Source: a virus. Taken from it: a DNA stretch of 53,268 nt. Where the stretch lies: the IMG/VR virus record IMGVR_UViG_3300035698_004463, positions 1 through 53,268 of that record. One strand, given 5' to 3'. Of this stretch, positions 42,750-49,923 are shown in pieces. The notes under the pieces are model-generated. The model made no database searches, had not been told where the DNA came from, and saw only the letters and a program-made list of their open reading frames with translations. Each line of letters opens with the position of its first letter. Positions within the stretch are counted from its first letter, which is position 1. The translations under genes were made by a program, and so were the position numbers.

Positions 42750-44130
42750 AACAGATATAAAAGATTATACGAACGAAGTGCAGGAGTTATTTTTAAGATT
42801 TTTAATAAGTGATCCTGGACTATTTGCTAGGGTACAAAATATTGTTGAGCCTGAATATTTTAATAGGAAATATCAAAGTGCAGTAACTCTGCTTAATAAC
42901 CACAGTACAAATCATAATGCAATTCCTACCCCTGAGCAAATAAAAGCAACAACAGGTATAGAATTAATCCCAATACCAAACATTACACCAGACCACCATA
43001 ATTGGTTTTTAAACGAATTTGAAACATTTTGTAGACATAAAGCCCTTGCGGCAGCAGTAGTAGTAAGTACTGATTTACTTGAAACCCAAGATTATGGCGC
43101 GATTGAAGACATTATTAAAGCTGCCAGTCAAATTGGACTAGTAAAAGACTTAGGCATAGATTATTTTGAAAATCCTAAAGAACGATTAGAATGGATTAAG
43201 TCACAAGCAGGTGGCGTTAGTACTGGCTGGAAAGCAATAGATCATAAGCTGTATGGTGGATTAAATCGAGGAGAGCTTACGATATTTTGTGGTGGTTCTG
43301 GTGCTGGTAAAAGTTTGTTTTTACAAAACTTTGCAGTCAATTGGGCACTTGCAGGAATGAATGTTGTATACATTAGTTTAGAATTAAGTGAACAACTAAT
43401 TTCTCTTAGATTGGATTCTATGATTAGTGAGTATAGCACCAAGGAAGTTATGCGTAACATTGATGACGTTGACTTAAAGGTTAGAATGAAAGCTAAAGGG
43501 TCGGGCAAATTGCGTGTTAAACAAATGCCAAATGGCATAACTGCAAACGACATAAGAGTCTTTTTGCGGGAATACGAAATTCAAATAGGTGAAAAGGTAG
43601 ATTGCTTATTGGTAGATTACTTAGACTTAATGAGTCCAATTAATTCTAAAGTTTCTCCTAGTGACTTGTATATTAAAGACAAATACGTATCAGAAGAACT
43701 ACGAAATTTATCCATTGAACGTAACTTGTTATTTGTAACAGCATCACAGTTAAACAGAGGAGCAGTAGAAGAAGTTGAATTCGACCATAGTCACATTGCT
43801 GGTGGTTTAAGTAAAATACAAACCGCTGATAATGTGATAGGTATTTTTACAAGTAATGCAATGCGTGAACGTGGTAGATACCAAATACAATTTATGAAAA
43901 CCCGTAGTAGTGCTGGTGTAGGGTCAAAAGTAGATTTAAAATTTAATCCTGATACGTTACGTATTATGGATCTTGACGAAAATGATGAAGATGCACTAAC
44001 AGTAACAACTAATAGTTTAGTTGATCAATTAAAGCGCAATGGGTCTATTAAGACAGAATCACCAGAAGCTGCTGATACAGTTAAAGCAGCACTAAACATG
44101 CGAGATTTCTTGAAAAAGACTGACTTTTGA
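42739..44130 (+). CDS. 41: Replicative DNA helicase, T4 gp41 (DnaB-type)
   Basis: 463 aa, TTG start with AAGGA upstream, inside the primase end. N-terminal helical domain, then STGWKAIDHKLYGGLNRGELTIFCGGSGAGKSLFLQNFA with Walker A 185-192, VVYISLELSEQLI (catalytic-Glu motif), CLLVDYLDLMSP (Walker B), LRNLSIERNLLFVTASQLNR and HIAGGLSKIQTADNVIGI. Hexameric 5'-3' helicase of the phage fork. Confidence 0.94.
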   Translation: MGTETDIKDYTNEVQELFLRFLISDPGLFARVQNIVEPEYFNRKYQSAVTLLNNHSTNHNAIPTPEQIKATTGIELIPIPNITPDHHNWFLNEFETFCRHKALAAAVVVSTDLLETQDYGAIEDIIKAASQIGLVKDLGIDYFENPKERLEWIKSQAGGVSTGWKAIDHKLYGGLNRGELTIFCGGSGAGKSLFLQNFAVNWALAGMNVVYISLELSEQLISLRLDSMISEYSTKEVMRNIDDVDLKVRMKAKGSGKLRVKQMPNGITANDIRVFLREYEIQIGEKVDCLLVDYLDLMSPINSKVSPSDLYIKDKYVSEELRNLSIERNLLFVTASQLNRGAVEEVEFDHSHIAGGLSKIQTADNVIGIFTSNAMRERGRYQIQFMKTRSSAGVGSKVDLKFNPDTLRIMDLDENDEDALTVTTNSLVDQLKRNGSIKTESPEAADTVKAALNMRDFLKKTDF

Positions 44131-44142
44131 TTAGTACTAAAC

Positions 44143-44150
44143 GATAAATA
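44143..44150 (+). promoter_or_regulatory. Late promoter box GATAAATA
   Basis: Exact box followed by GTATTAATA, 23 nt before GTG 44174. Drives the long operon 44174-48138. Confidence 0.8.
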
Positions 44151-44173
44151 GTATTAATATTTAGGAGCTTACT

Positions 44174-44440
44174 GTGCGCAAATCCCGTAGTATCATAGAG
44201 GAATTAAACCTCATTTCGGCCGATCGTGATCGCAATCATGTTGTAGGAAATCGAGGTGAACACTTAATACAGAGCATTATCCATTTGGTGGAAAATATTG
44301 AGAAATATTATGATGCAGACACAGCAAAAGACTTAACAAACAGAATAGTTAATAGCATTAGGGCTAAAGATCCACAAAAATTTAATCGAGGCATCCGCAA
44401 AGTTATAAAAGAATCATTAAAGGACCAAAATGAAGATTAA
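44174..44440 (+). CDS. Small basic helical protein (88 aa)
   Basis: GTG start, AGGAG 8 nt upstream. Amphipathic helices (RKSRSIIEELNLISADRDRN, HLIQSIIHLVENIEKYYDADTAKDLTNRIVNSIRAK). I-I-E at 7-9 may be a prohead protease site. First of the operon leading to the capsid-targeted enzymes. Function unknown; overlaps the next gene by 11 nt. Confidence 0.5.
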   Translation: MRKSRSIIEELNLISADRDRNHVVGNRGEHLIQSIIHLVENIEKYYDADTAKDLTNRIVNSIRAKDPQKFNRGIRKVIKESLKDQNED

Positions 44441-45053
44441 TGAAATTACTTCTCCAAAAGTACCCAAAGATGGTACATCTGTAAAGCCTAGCAATACAAT
44501 ATTTGTGTTCCGTGGGAATCAATGGATTAATAAACAAACAAAACAGCCAGCAGCTGGACTAGAACTAGTACAAGCTTGGGGAGAATACACCAATCCAGGA
44601 AGTAATGCATCAAAACAAAGCACAATGAGCAAACTTGGAAATAAGATTGCTGGAAAGTATGGCCAAGCTACGCGTAACGACCCAACTAAGTCAACCTTCC
44701 AGAAGATAGGTGGGACACTTGGGTCAGCAATTGGTGGTGCGATTGGCCGCAGAAAAGACAATAAAGCAACAGCAACCCAACCTCCAGCTCGACAGTCAAC
44801 AAAACCTAGTATAGACTATAGCACATCACCAAAATCTAGGGGTGTTACGCCAACAAGAAAGCAACCAACAGCCCCAGTGCGTCCGCCGAGCAATGACTGG
44901 GAAACCGGATATGGTGCTGATGGTACCGGATCTGCCCCACCAAAAGCAAGAGGCGGTAAAGTTGCAGGTAAACTTAGTACAACTAACAATGCAGTACGAA
45001 AAAGAAAAAATCGTGCTGATAAAAAGAATAAAGCAAAACTAGCAGAGCTATAA
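44430..45053 (+). CDS. Basic low-complexity protein with capsid-targeting-like N-terminus (207 aa)
   Basis: MKINEITSPKVPKDGTSVKPSNTIFVFRGNQWINKQTKQPA, then a Gly/Ala segment (FQKIGGTLGSAIGGAIGRRKDNKA) like an amphipathic membrane-active helix, and a long Pro/Thr/Lys-rich disordered tail ending KRKNRADKKNKAKLAEL. High net positive charge fits a DNA-packed internal head protein. Coupled to the NTase gene by TAATG. No catalytic motif. Confidence 0.5.
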   Translation: MKINEITSPKVPKDGTSVKPSNTIFVFRGNQWINKQTKQPAAGLELVQAWGEYTNPGSNASKQSTMSKLGNKIAGKYGQATRNDPTKSTFQKIGGTLGSAIGGAIGRRKDNKATATQPPARQSTKPSIDYSTSPKSRGVTPTRKQPTAPVRPPSNDWETGYGADGTGSAPPKARGGKVAGKLSTTNNAVRKRKNRADKKNKAKLAEL

Positions 45054-45901
45054 TGAAATTAAGTCAGTTTTTTAAATCAAAAGCATTGTATGAGGGCGGG
45101 GCAGCGACCGGCGCTGGCGCAATTCACATTGATGAAATTGATCCAACATTGGATTACTTAGAAAAGCTGCTACATGTTGACTTAAAGAACAACGTTCTAG
45201 GGTCAGTCGGAAAAAAGGAGTTTTCAGGCGATATGGATGTCGCACTTAATATTACTAAAGAAGAAATTCCGGCATTTATTGAAAAACTTAATACAATGCC
45301 AGAAATTTTAGATGTGGTACAAACATCAGTTATTATAACTAAGGTAAAAATTGCAAATTATGACAAATCGATTGAAACTGATAAGCCCAGAACTGGGTAT
45401 GTGCAGTTAGATTTTATGCCTGGTGACCCTTCTTGGTTAAAAACATATTTTCATTCACCAAGCGACACAGATAGTAAATATAAAGGGGTATACCGAAACA
45501 TACTATTAGCAGAAGTAGCAGCCCACTATGAAAGTGTATCCACTGGTGAAGAATTATCTGACGGTAGGCCTCAAAAATTAGAAAGATTTGTGTGGAGCCC
45601 AGTGCATGGATTAGTTCGTGTAGTAAGGACACCAGCATTAAGCAAGTCAGGTGATAAGTATCTTAAGAAAAACAATTCTGCAATAGTAGATGGTCCTTGG
45701 AAGTCACCAGAAGACATTATTAGAGTATTAAATTTGGGAGAAATTGCGGCACTAGACAGTTTTGAATCACTGTTATCAGCAATTGTTAGAAATTATGACC
45801 CTAGCTTAGTAGATGCAATATTAAGTAAAATGGCACATTCGTCCAATGTTAGAAAGATGGGCGTTCCTGATGAGTTAATACATTATATAACAGGTGAGTA
45901 A
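45053..45901 (+). CDS. Pol-beta-superfamily nucleotidyltransferase, capsid-targeting-like N-terminus
   Basis: 282 aa. N-terminus MKLSQFFKSKALYEGG: short amphipathic start with L-Y-E/G (12-15) as prohead-protease-type site. The NTase core is explicit: LGSVGKKEFSGDMDVAL (49-65), the G-S...D60-x-D62 metal motif of the superfamily, and third Asp D120 in YVQLDFMPGD. The family includes tRNA CCA-adding enzymes, poly(A) polymerases, kanamycin-type nucleotidyltransferases and CD-NTases. A basic region (YLKKNNS, GPWKSPEDIIRVL) and helical C-terminus follow. The substrate is unknown. Directly coupled to the KxDG gene (GTGAGTAATGA). Confidence 0.72.
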   Translation: MKLSQFFKSKALYEGGAATGAGAIHIDEIDPTLDYLEKLLHVDLKNNVLGSVGKKEFSGDMDVALNITKEEIPAFIEKLNTMPEILDVVQTSVIITKVKIANYDKSIETDKPRTGYVQLDFMPGDPSWLKTYFHSPSDTDSKYKGVYRNILLAEVAAHYESVSTGEELSDGRPQKLERFVWSPVHGLVRVVRTPALSKSGDKYLKKNNSAIVDGPWKSPEDIIRVLNLGEIAALDSFESLLSAIVRNYDPSLVDAILSKMAHSSNVRKMGVPDELIHYITGE

Positions 45902-47004
45902 TGAAATTACATGAATTTTATGTTAAGATTGTTGAATCTAAAGTTGGAAGAGAATACCAACACTTAGAAGACCTTGTTTTCGTAGACGGCAGTGCTGGCG
46001 CATTACGGGCAGCCGATGTATTAGACGGATTAGCAAATGATTCGAGTGATGTTGCTATCAAGTGGGATGGTAGTCCAACAATATATTGGGGGCGGGAACC
46101 AGACGGTACCTTTGTTTTAGTAGGAAAAAACGGTTGGGGTAAAAATATGAGTACTTCAGCACAGGACTTATCGTCATTCATACAAAATACAGGAAAGGGT
46201 GAAGATTGGCGAGCTCGTTTCGGTAAAGAAATGGGAATCGTGTTTGACATCATGGAATCTGCAACACCTAAAAACTTCCGAGGATACGTTTATGGCGATT
46301 TATTATTTCATCCTGGAAAGCCTCAAGCCATAATTGGTAATATTGTTAAATTTACACCAAATCATGTTACATATACTGTTAAAATTGATGGAAACAATAT
46401 AGGCACTAAAATGGCAGATGCGGAAGTATGTGTAGTAGTACATACAGTTCATGATGCATTTGGTAGCAAGGATGGAACGCCGTTATCTGACGTAACACTG
46501 TTCGACAGTCCAAATGTTGTAGTATTAGGGCAAACTTATGTACAACACCAGCCAAAATTACAAATAAATACATCAGCTGATATTAGAAAGTACATAGCCA
46601 TTCACGAAAAAGATATTGATGCGTTTTTAGCTCCGGTCAAGGGACTAAGCGACATGAAGAACATTATTTATACATACGTAAATCAATCCAGCAAAGCCAA
46701 AACACTTGATAACCTAGAGAATGGATTTTTTGACTGGTTAACAACATCCAAAGTAAGCACCAACAAACAAGCTAAAATAAAAATTATGCACGATGAGCTG
46801 CCAAATGCAATATCATCAATATTTTTATTAATCAAACAAATAATGAATGCAAAAAACGACATAATAGCACAACTAGATGCAGCAGAAGCAGATGTAACTG
46901 CAACAACTGGTAACGAAAGTGGAGGTGAAGGGTTTGTTGCCCAAAACTCCAAAATAAAATTGGTGCCTAGACACAGATGGCAACCAAATTGGACACCAAA
47001 CTAA
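45901..47004 (+). CDS. KxDG nucleotidyltransferase / RNA-ligase-like protein, capsid-targeting-like N-terminus
   Basis: 367 aa. MKLHEFYVKIVES with I-V-E/S (10-13). Motif I of covalent nucleotidyltransferases: VAIKWDGSPTIYWG, with K54 as candidate AMP-accepting lysine in K-W-D-G (54-57). FRGYVYGDLLFHPG (126-139) is a plausible motif III, with Asp in place of the usual Glu. Motifs IV and V are not clear (KIDGNN near 161 and the Lys-rich segment near 300 are candidates). It may ligate RNA or DNA, or only bind nucleotide. The C-terminal region is Ala-rich and helical. It lies between the Pol-beta NTase and the 2H phosphoesterase genes. Confidence 0.6.
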   Translation: MKLHEFYVKIVESKVGREYQHLEDLVFVDGSAGALRAADVLDGLANDSSDVAIKWDGSPTIYWGREPDGTFVLVGKNGWGKNMSTSAQDLSSFIQNTGKGEDWRARFGKEMGIVFDIMESATPKNFRGYVYGDLLFHPGKPQAIIGNIVKFTPNHVTYTVKIDGNNIGTKMADAEVCVVVHTVHDAFGSKDGTPLSDVTLFDSPNVVVLGQTYVQHQPKLQINTSADIRKYIAIHEKDIDAFLAPVKGLSDMKNIIYTYVNQSSKAKTLDNLENGFFDWLTTSKVSTNKQAKIKIMHDELPNAISSIFLLIKQIMNAKNDIIAQLDAAEADVTATTGNESGGEGFVAQNSKIKLVPRHRWQPNWTPN

Positions 47005-48138
47005 ATGGAATTACAATTAATTAATCAAGAAATATGTGAGTCTCGGTTATATCGCACTACTAATAGTTTAGCTAAACTTGACGGCAATGATGTTGCTAAT
47101 TTAACATATCTTAACACGTTAGCTATATATTTAATGTTACAAGACGACCAAACGTACGAATTTGCAAAGAATCATGCTAAAAAAACAACACAATACGGTT
47201 CATATAACAACTTTAAAACTGTAGGCACGGACTTATACATGCTGTGCTATATGTTGACTAACATTCATACTAACGAAGTCACGTTACGCAACCATACATC
47301 CAGTGTGAAGTTTTTGCGGACACTAAGTTTTGACTTCACCCGCCATTTAATTTTTATGCGTATAATGGGACGTAAGGAAGGCAAGAAGTCAATAGCAAGC
47401 AGTTTCTTTTTAAGACTTGAATCTCAGTTAAAAATTAAAGAGTCAAATTATAAACAATATAGACGAGACATTGCTGACTGGAGAAAACTAAACGATGCAT
47501 CTAAGCAGCGACTGCTCAATATGCTTATTATGGATATCAGGAAAATAGCAATGATTGGTGAAGTTATTAATCCACTTAATAGCTTATTACATCGTAGCAA
47601 ATTGTCTGAAGGAGCTGATAATATTGACCACACAAATGGTACTTATAGTTCAGCGTGGCTTTCTAGCGAGTCAACAACAGAAATTCAAAAATGGTGCAAG
47701 GAAAATGGTATTGCTATAAGTACTGAAGAACGTATGCACTGTACTATCATCTATAGTGAAAAACCAGTAACTAGTCTTGTAAAATTTAACAATAAGCGTA
47801 TAAATATTGTGGCTACTATTACCAAATGGGACATTTTTGGAGAGGATAATGATTATTTAGTATTAAAAGTTAAGCATCCCGAGTTAGATAAGTGGAATAG
47901 CTTAATGATGAATGCAGGGGCCATAAGTGATTACGACGAATACCAATCGCATGTAACGATCAATAATGAATATACTGGTAAACTGCCTGATACGCTCCCA
48001 AATTTTAAATTAACATTTGATACTATAGAAGTAACCCCGCTTGATGCTGACGATGACAATGACGATGATCTTGATGAAAGCAATACATCAGTTAGTCTAC
48101 AAAATATTACAGAATTTTGGTCTAAAACCGATAAATAA
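47005..48138 (+). CDS. Fusion: helical domain + protease-like site + 2H phosphoesterase (Acb1-like)
   Basis: 377 aa. Residues 1-195 are a charged helical domain, possibly RNA- or head-binding (FDFTRHLIFMRIMGRKEGKKS). At 200-203 L-S-E/G looks like a prohead-protease site. Residues about 212-325 form a 2H phosphoesterase: H245-C-T247 (MHCTIIYS) and H316-V-T318 (SHVTIN), with DYLVLKVKHPELDKWN between them. This layout resembles LigT/CPDase enzymes and the T4 anti-CBASS Acb1 type, which cleave 2',3'-cyclic or cyclic oligonucleotides. A tail of Asp repeats (DADDDNDDDLDE) ends it. It starts directly after the KxDG gene stop. Confidence 0.65.
   Translation: MELQLINQEICESRLYRTTNSLAKLDGNDVANLTYLNTLAIYLMLQDDQTYEFAKNHAKKTTQYGSYNNFKTVGTDLYMLCYMLTNIHTNEVTLRNHTSSVKFLRTLSFDFTRHLIFMRIMGRKEGKKSIASSFFLRLESQLKIKESNYKQYRRDIADWRKLNDASKQRLLNMLIMDIRKIAMIGEVINPLNSLLHRSKLSEGADNIDHTNGTYSSAWLSSESTTEIQKWCKENGIAISTEERMHCTIIYSEKPVTSLVKFNNKRINIVATITKWDIFGEDNDYLVLKVKHPELDKWNSLMMNAGAISDYDEYQSHVTINNEYTGKLPDTLPNFKLTFDTIEVTPLDADDDNDDDLDESNTSVSLQNITEFWSKTDK
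48130..48137 (+). promoter_or_regulatory. Late promoter box GATAAATA
   Basis: Exact box formed by the last codons (GAT AAA TA) of the preceding gene, 42 nt before ATG 48180. Confidence 0.6.
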
Positions 48139-48179
48139 GAGTAACTAGCACAGACGCTCAAACGATTTTGAAAATTTAA

Positions 48180-48359
48180 ATGACACAACAAAAAGAAAAC
48201 GGTGGTGGTATATACGCAATCGTGGATTCAGGTCAACTTGACGCAGCTTCATTACAAGCACAATTGCGCGCAAATGGCGTTGATACTGTTGGCAATGGCA
48301 ACGACTTTAGTGCAGCAACAGTAACGTTAGGAACATCAATAGTTAATATCTCAATTTAA
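48180..48359 (+). CDS. Small protein (59 aa), likely late
   Basis: MTQQKENGGGIYAIVDSGQLDAASLQAQLRANGVDTVGNG, ending TSIVNISI. No clear SD (AAATTTAA), but late promoter before and hairpin after give it a transcription unit of its own. The DSGQLDAASLQAQLRANGVD segment may form a helical hairpin. Unknown function; possibly a minor virion protein. Confidence 0.5.
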   Translation: MTQQKENGGGIYAIVDSGQLDAASLQAQLRANGVDTVGNGNDFSAATVTLGTSIVNISI

Positions 48360-48383
48360 TCATGATGTAATGTCATGATTTTT
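48358..48383 (+). terminator. AT-rich hairpin, probable terminator
   Basis: AATCATGA / TCATGATT stem of 8 bp, 7-nt loop, then TTT. Weak by GC content but placed between a stop codon and the next late promoter. Confidence 0.5.
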
Positions 48384-48392
48384 GATTGAAAT

Positions 48393-48400
48393 GATAAATA
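48393..48400 (+). promoter_or_regulatory. Late promoter box GATAAATA
   Basis: Exact box. The leader to ATG 48452 contains a hairpin AAGGC-TTAAGG-GCCTT near its 5' end and the SD TTAGGAG. Confidence 0.78.
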
Positions 48401-48451
48401 AGTGTAACAGAAAGGCTTAAGGGCCTTATACAGATTTAGGAGATTTAAATC

Positions 48452-48817
48452 ATGGCACAAGATAGAGTAAATGGTACGGTTGTTGCCGACGCCAATCAAG
48501 GATACCAACCAGTAGTAATTAAAGCAGCAGCAACAGGCGGATTTTTAGTTGACACAGTTGCAGGTGACGGCGAAATTGTTAAGAAAGGCTACTCAAAAGC
48601 AGTTGAAGTATTGCAAACATTTGGTTCAACTGTTTGGGTTGGCGGGCAAGATGACGATTCATTCACATGCATTGTTGACGGCGCAACGGTTAACCGTAGC
48701 ACAGCAGCAGATTTTGCAGAATTAGTAACCGCACTCCAAGGTGTAGTTGATGCTGGTACTGTAGAAGTAACTTCAAGTTCAACATTGAATGGTGATGGTA
48801 CGTTTACATACGCATAA
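48452..48817 (+). CDS. Probable abundant virion protein (121 aa)
   Basis: MAQDRVNGTVVADANQGYQPVVIKAAATGGFLVDTVAGDG begins a beta-rich protein without motif. It has its own late promoter, a structured leader, a strong SD and a strong terminator, the second of only two strong terminators in the window (the other follows the sheath). This isolated high-output unit suits a capsid decoration or other high-copy virion protein. Family not recognised. Confidence 0.55.
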   Translation: MAQDRVNGTVVADANQGYQPVVIKAAATGGFLVDTVAGDGEIVKKGYSKAVEVLQTFGSTVWVGGQDDDSFTCIVDGATVNRSTAADFAELVTALQGVVDAGTVEVTSSSTLNGDGTFTYA

Positions 48818-48829
48818 GCTAGTATAGCT
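48817..48829 (+). other. Small hairpin AGCTA-GTA-TAGCT before terminator
   Basis: Five-bp stem starting at the last base of the stop codon, placed just before the terminator as at 24602-24615. Confidence 0.5.
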
Positions 48830-48837
48830 AGTAAGAA

Positions 48838-48864
48838 GCCCGACTTTGTTGTCGGGTTTTTTTT
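48838..48864 (+). terminator. Strong intrinsic terminator
   Basis: GCCCGAC / GTCGGGT stem (7 pairs, one G-U), 6-nt loop, eight T. Followed by GATT, as is the sheath terminator. Confidence 0.92.
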
Positions 48865-48885
48865 GATTCCGTTTTCTATAATTCC

Positions 48886-48893
48886 GATAAATA
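48886..48893 (+). promoter_or_regulatory. Late promoter box GATAAATA
   Basis: Exact box followed by GTAATAAC, 25 nt before ATG 48919. Confidence 0.8.
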
Positions 48894-48918
48894 GTAATAA
48901 CGATTTAGAGATAACACC

Positions 48919-49329
48919 ATGACTATACCGAATAGAGCAGGCGCAATGGGTAGCACTGAAGTATTAACGGGAAATTTAGAATTTTTTACTTTATATACTA
49001 CATTGGATATTACTAGTACTGGAGATTATACAAACAATTCCCAGAAGGATTTTGAAGCAGTAGTTCAAGTAATTGGATTACGTGCTATGCCAGTATTGCA
49101 AAATGTGCCGGTTTTTTTAACTGGTGGAGCAGACGATGCATTAGAAATTTTTGGATCACCAACGTTAACGGGAGCAGGATGGATTTTTAAATTTGCCCTA
49201 GAACGTGCATTTGTTCACACAATTGATACACTTACTGCTGAATTAGACGGCATTGTTTTAAATGATGGAACTATACAAACTAGCAGTGGTGGCATAAACA
49301 TGGAATTCACTAAACAAGATTTACTTTAA
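48919..49329 (+). CDS. Virion-type protein (136 aa)
   Basis: MTIPNRAGAMGSTEVLTGNLEFFTLYTTLDIT is a start seen in small structural proteins of marine T4-like phages. The rest is beta-rich with VVQVIGLRAMPVLQNVPVFLTG. Late promoter and GAGATA before the start. No enzymatic motif. Exact role unknown. Confidence 0.55.
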   Translation: MTIPNRAGAMGSTEVLTGNLEFFTLYTTLDITSTGDYTNNSQKDFEAVVQVIGLRAMPVLQNVPVFLTGGADDALEIFGSPTLTGAGWIFKFALERAFVHTIDTLTAELDGIVLNDGTIQTSSGGINMEFTKQDLL

Positions 49330-49352
49330 TATACATCAAATAACACAAATAC

Positions 49353-49375
49353 TTTTGGCACTAATATTGCCAAAA
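49353..49375 (+). other. Hairpin in intergenic region
   Basis: TTTTGGC / GCCAAAA, 7 bp, 9-nt loop, no T run. It may protect or separate transcripts between 49329 and 49398. Confidence 0.35.
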
Positions 49376-49397
49376 ACAAAATAACGGGAATTAAATA

Positions 49398-49640
49398 ATG
49401 TCAACTTCAAAGATACCAAAAGAAATACCTAGACAAGAATTATATACTGACACAGTTGAAGCTCATATTATTGCCGATATGCTACGCATTGAAAGCATTA
49501 CAACTGAACTTAAAGAATTTAAAGTTGACACAAAGGATCGACTAAATAAAATTGAAGGTTGGATAATTGGAATTGTTGGCATAACAGTTACTACACTTTT
49601 AGCAACACTTGGGTCAATTTTATTTAAAGTAGTTTCGTGA
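49398..49640 (+). CDS. XhlA-like small membrane protein, lysis candidate (80 aa)
   Basis: A helical, charged N-terminal part (AHIIADMLRIESITTELKEFKVDTKDRLNKIEG) is followed by one C-terminal membrane segment (WIIGIVGITVTTLLATLGSILF, about 55-76). The topology and the KxxLNKIEGW lead-in are as in XhlA-type haemolysin/holin accessories. It could help holin-mediated lysis, or be a membrane-associated virion protein. No holin or endolysin is otherwise seen in the window. Stop overlaps the next GTG. Confidence 0.5.
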   Translation: MSTSKIPKEIPRQELYTDTVEAHIIADMLRIESITTELKEFKVDTKDRLNKIEGWIIGIVGITVTTLLATLGSILFKVVS

Positions 49641-49918
49641 AATTAGAAGATATATTTGAAGAACGAGTTACTGAAACCCGATTAGTTTGGAAAAAATCTG
49701 GAAATAAGGTGAAACGGGCATATAGATGTACTAGTGGTCCACGCAAAGGCCGAGTAGTTGGTTCAGCTGCTCAATGCAGTAAACCAATTGATATTAAGAA
49801 ACGATTTAATTTTAAAAAAACAAAGGCTAGACTTGGAAATAGAATGGTGCGCAAATCAAAACGTACGAAACGGATGAATCCTGCTAGCAAAAGATTAAGG
49901 ATGCTGAATAAGCGATAA
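49637..49918 (+). CDS. Very basic internal-protein candidate (93 aa)
   Basis: GTG start overlapping the previous stop. MKLEDIFEERVTETRLVW has I-F-E/E and a capsid-targeting-like start. The rest is strongly basic (KKSGNKVKRAYRCTSGPRKGRVVG, KKRFNFKKTKARLGNRMVRKSKRTKRMNPASKRLRMLNKR). After cleavage the product would bind DNA inside the head, like T4 internal proteins. RCTSGPRKGRVVGSAAQC may bind metal through its two Cys. Confidence 0.6.
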   Translation: MKLEDIFEERVTETRLVWKKSGNKVKRAYRCTSGPRKGRVVGSAAQCSKPIDIKKRFNFKKTKARLGNRMVRKSKRTKRMNPASKRLRMLNKR

Positions 49919-49923
49919 AGATT

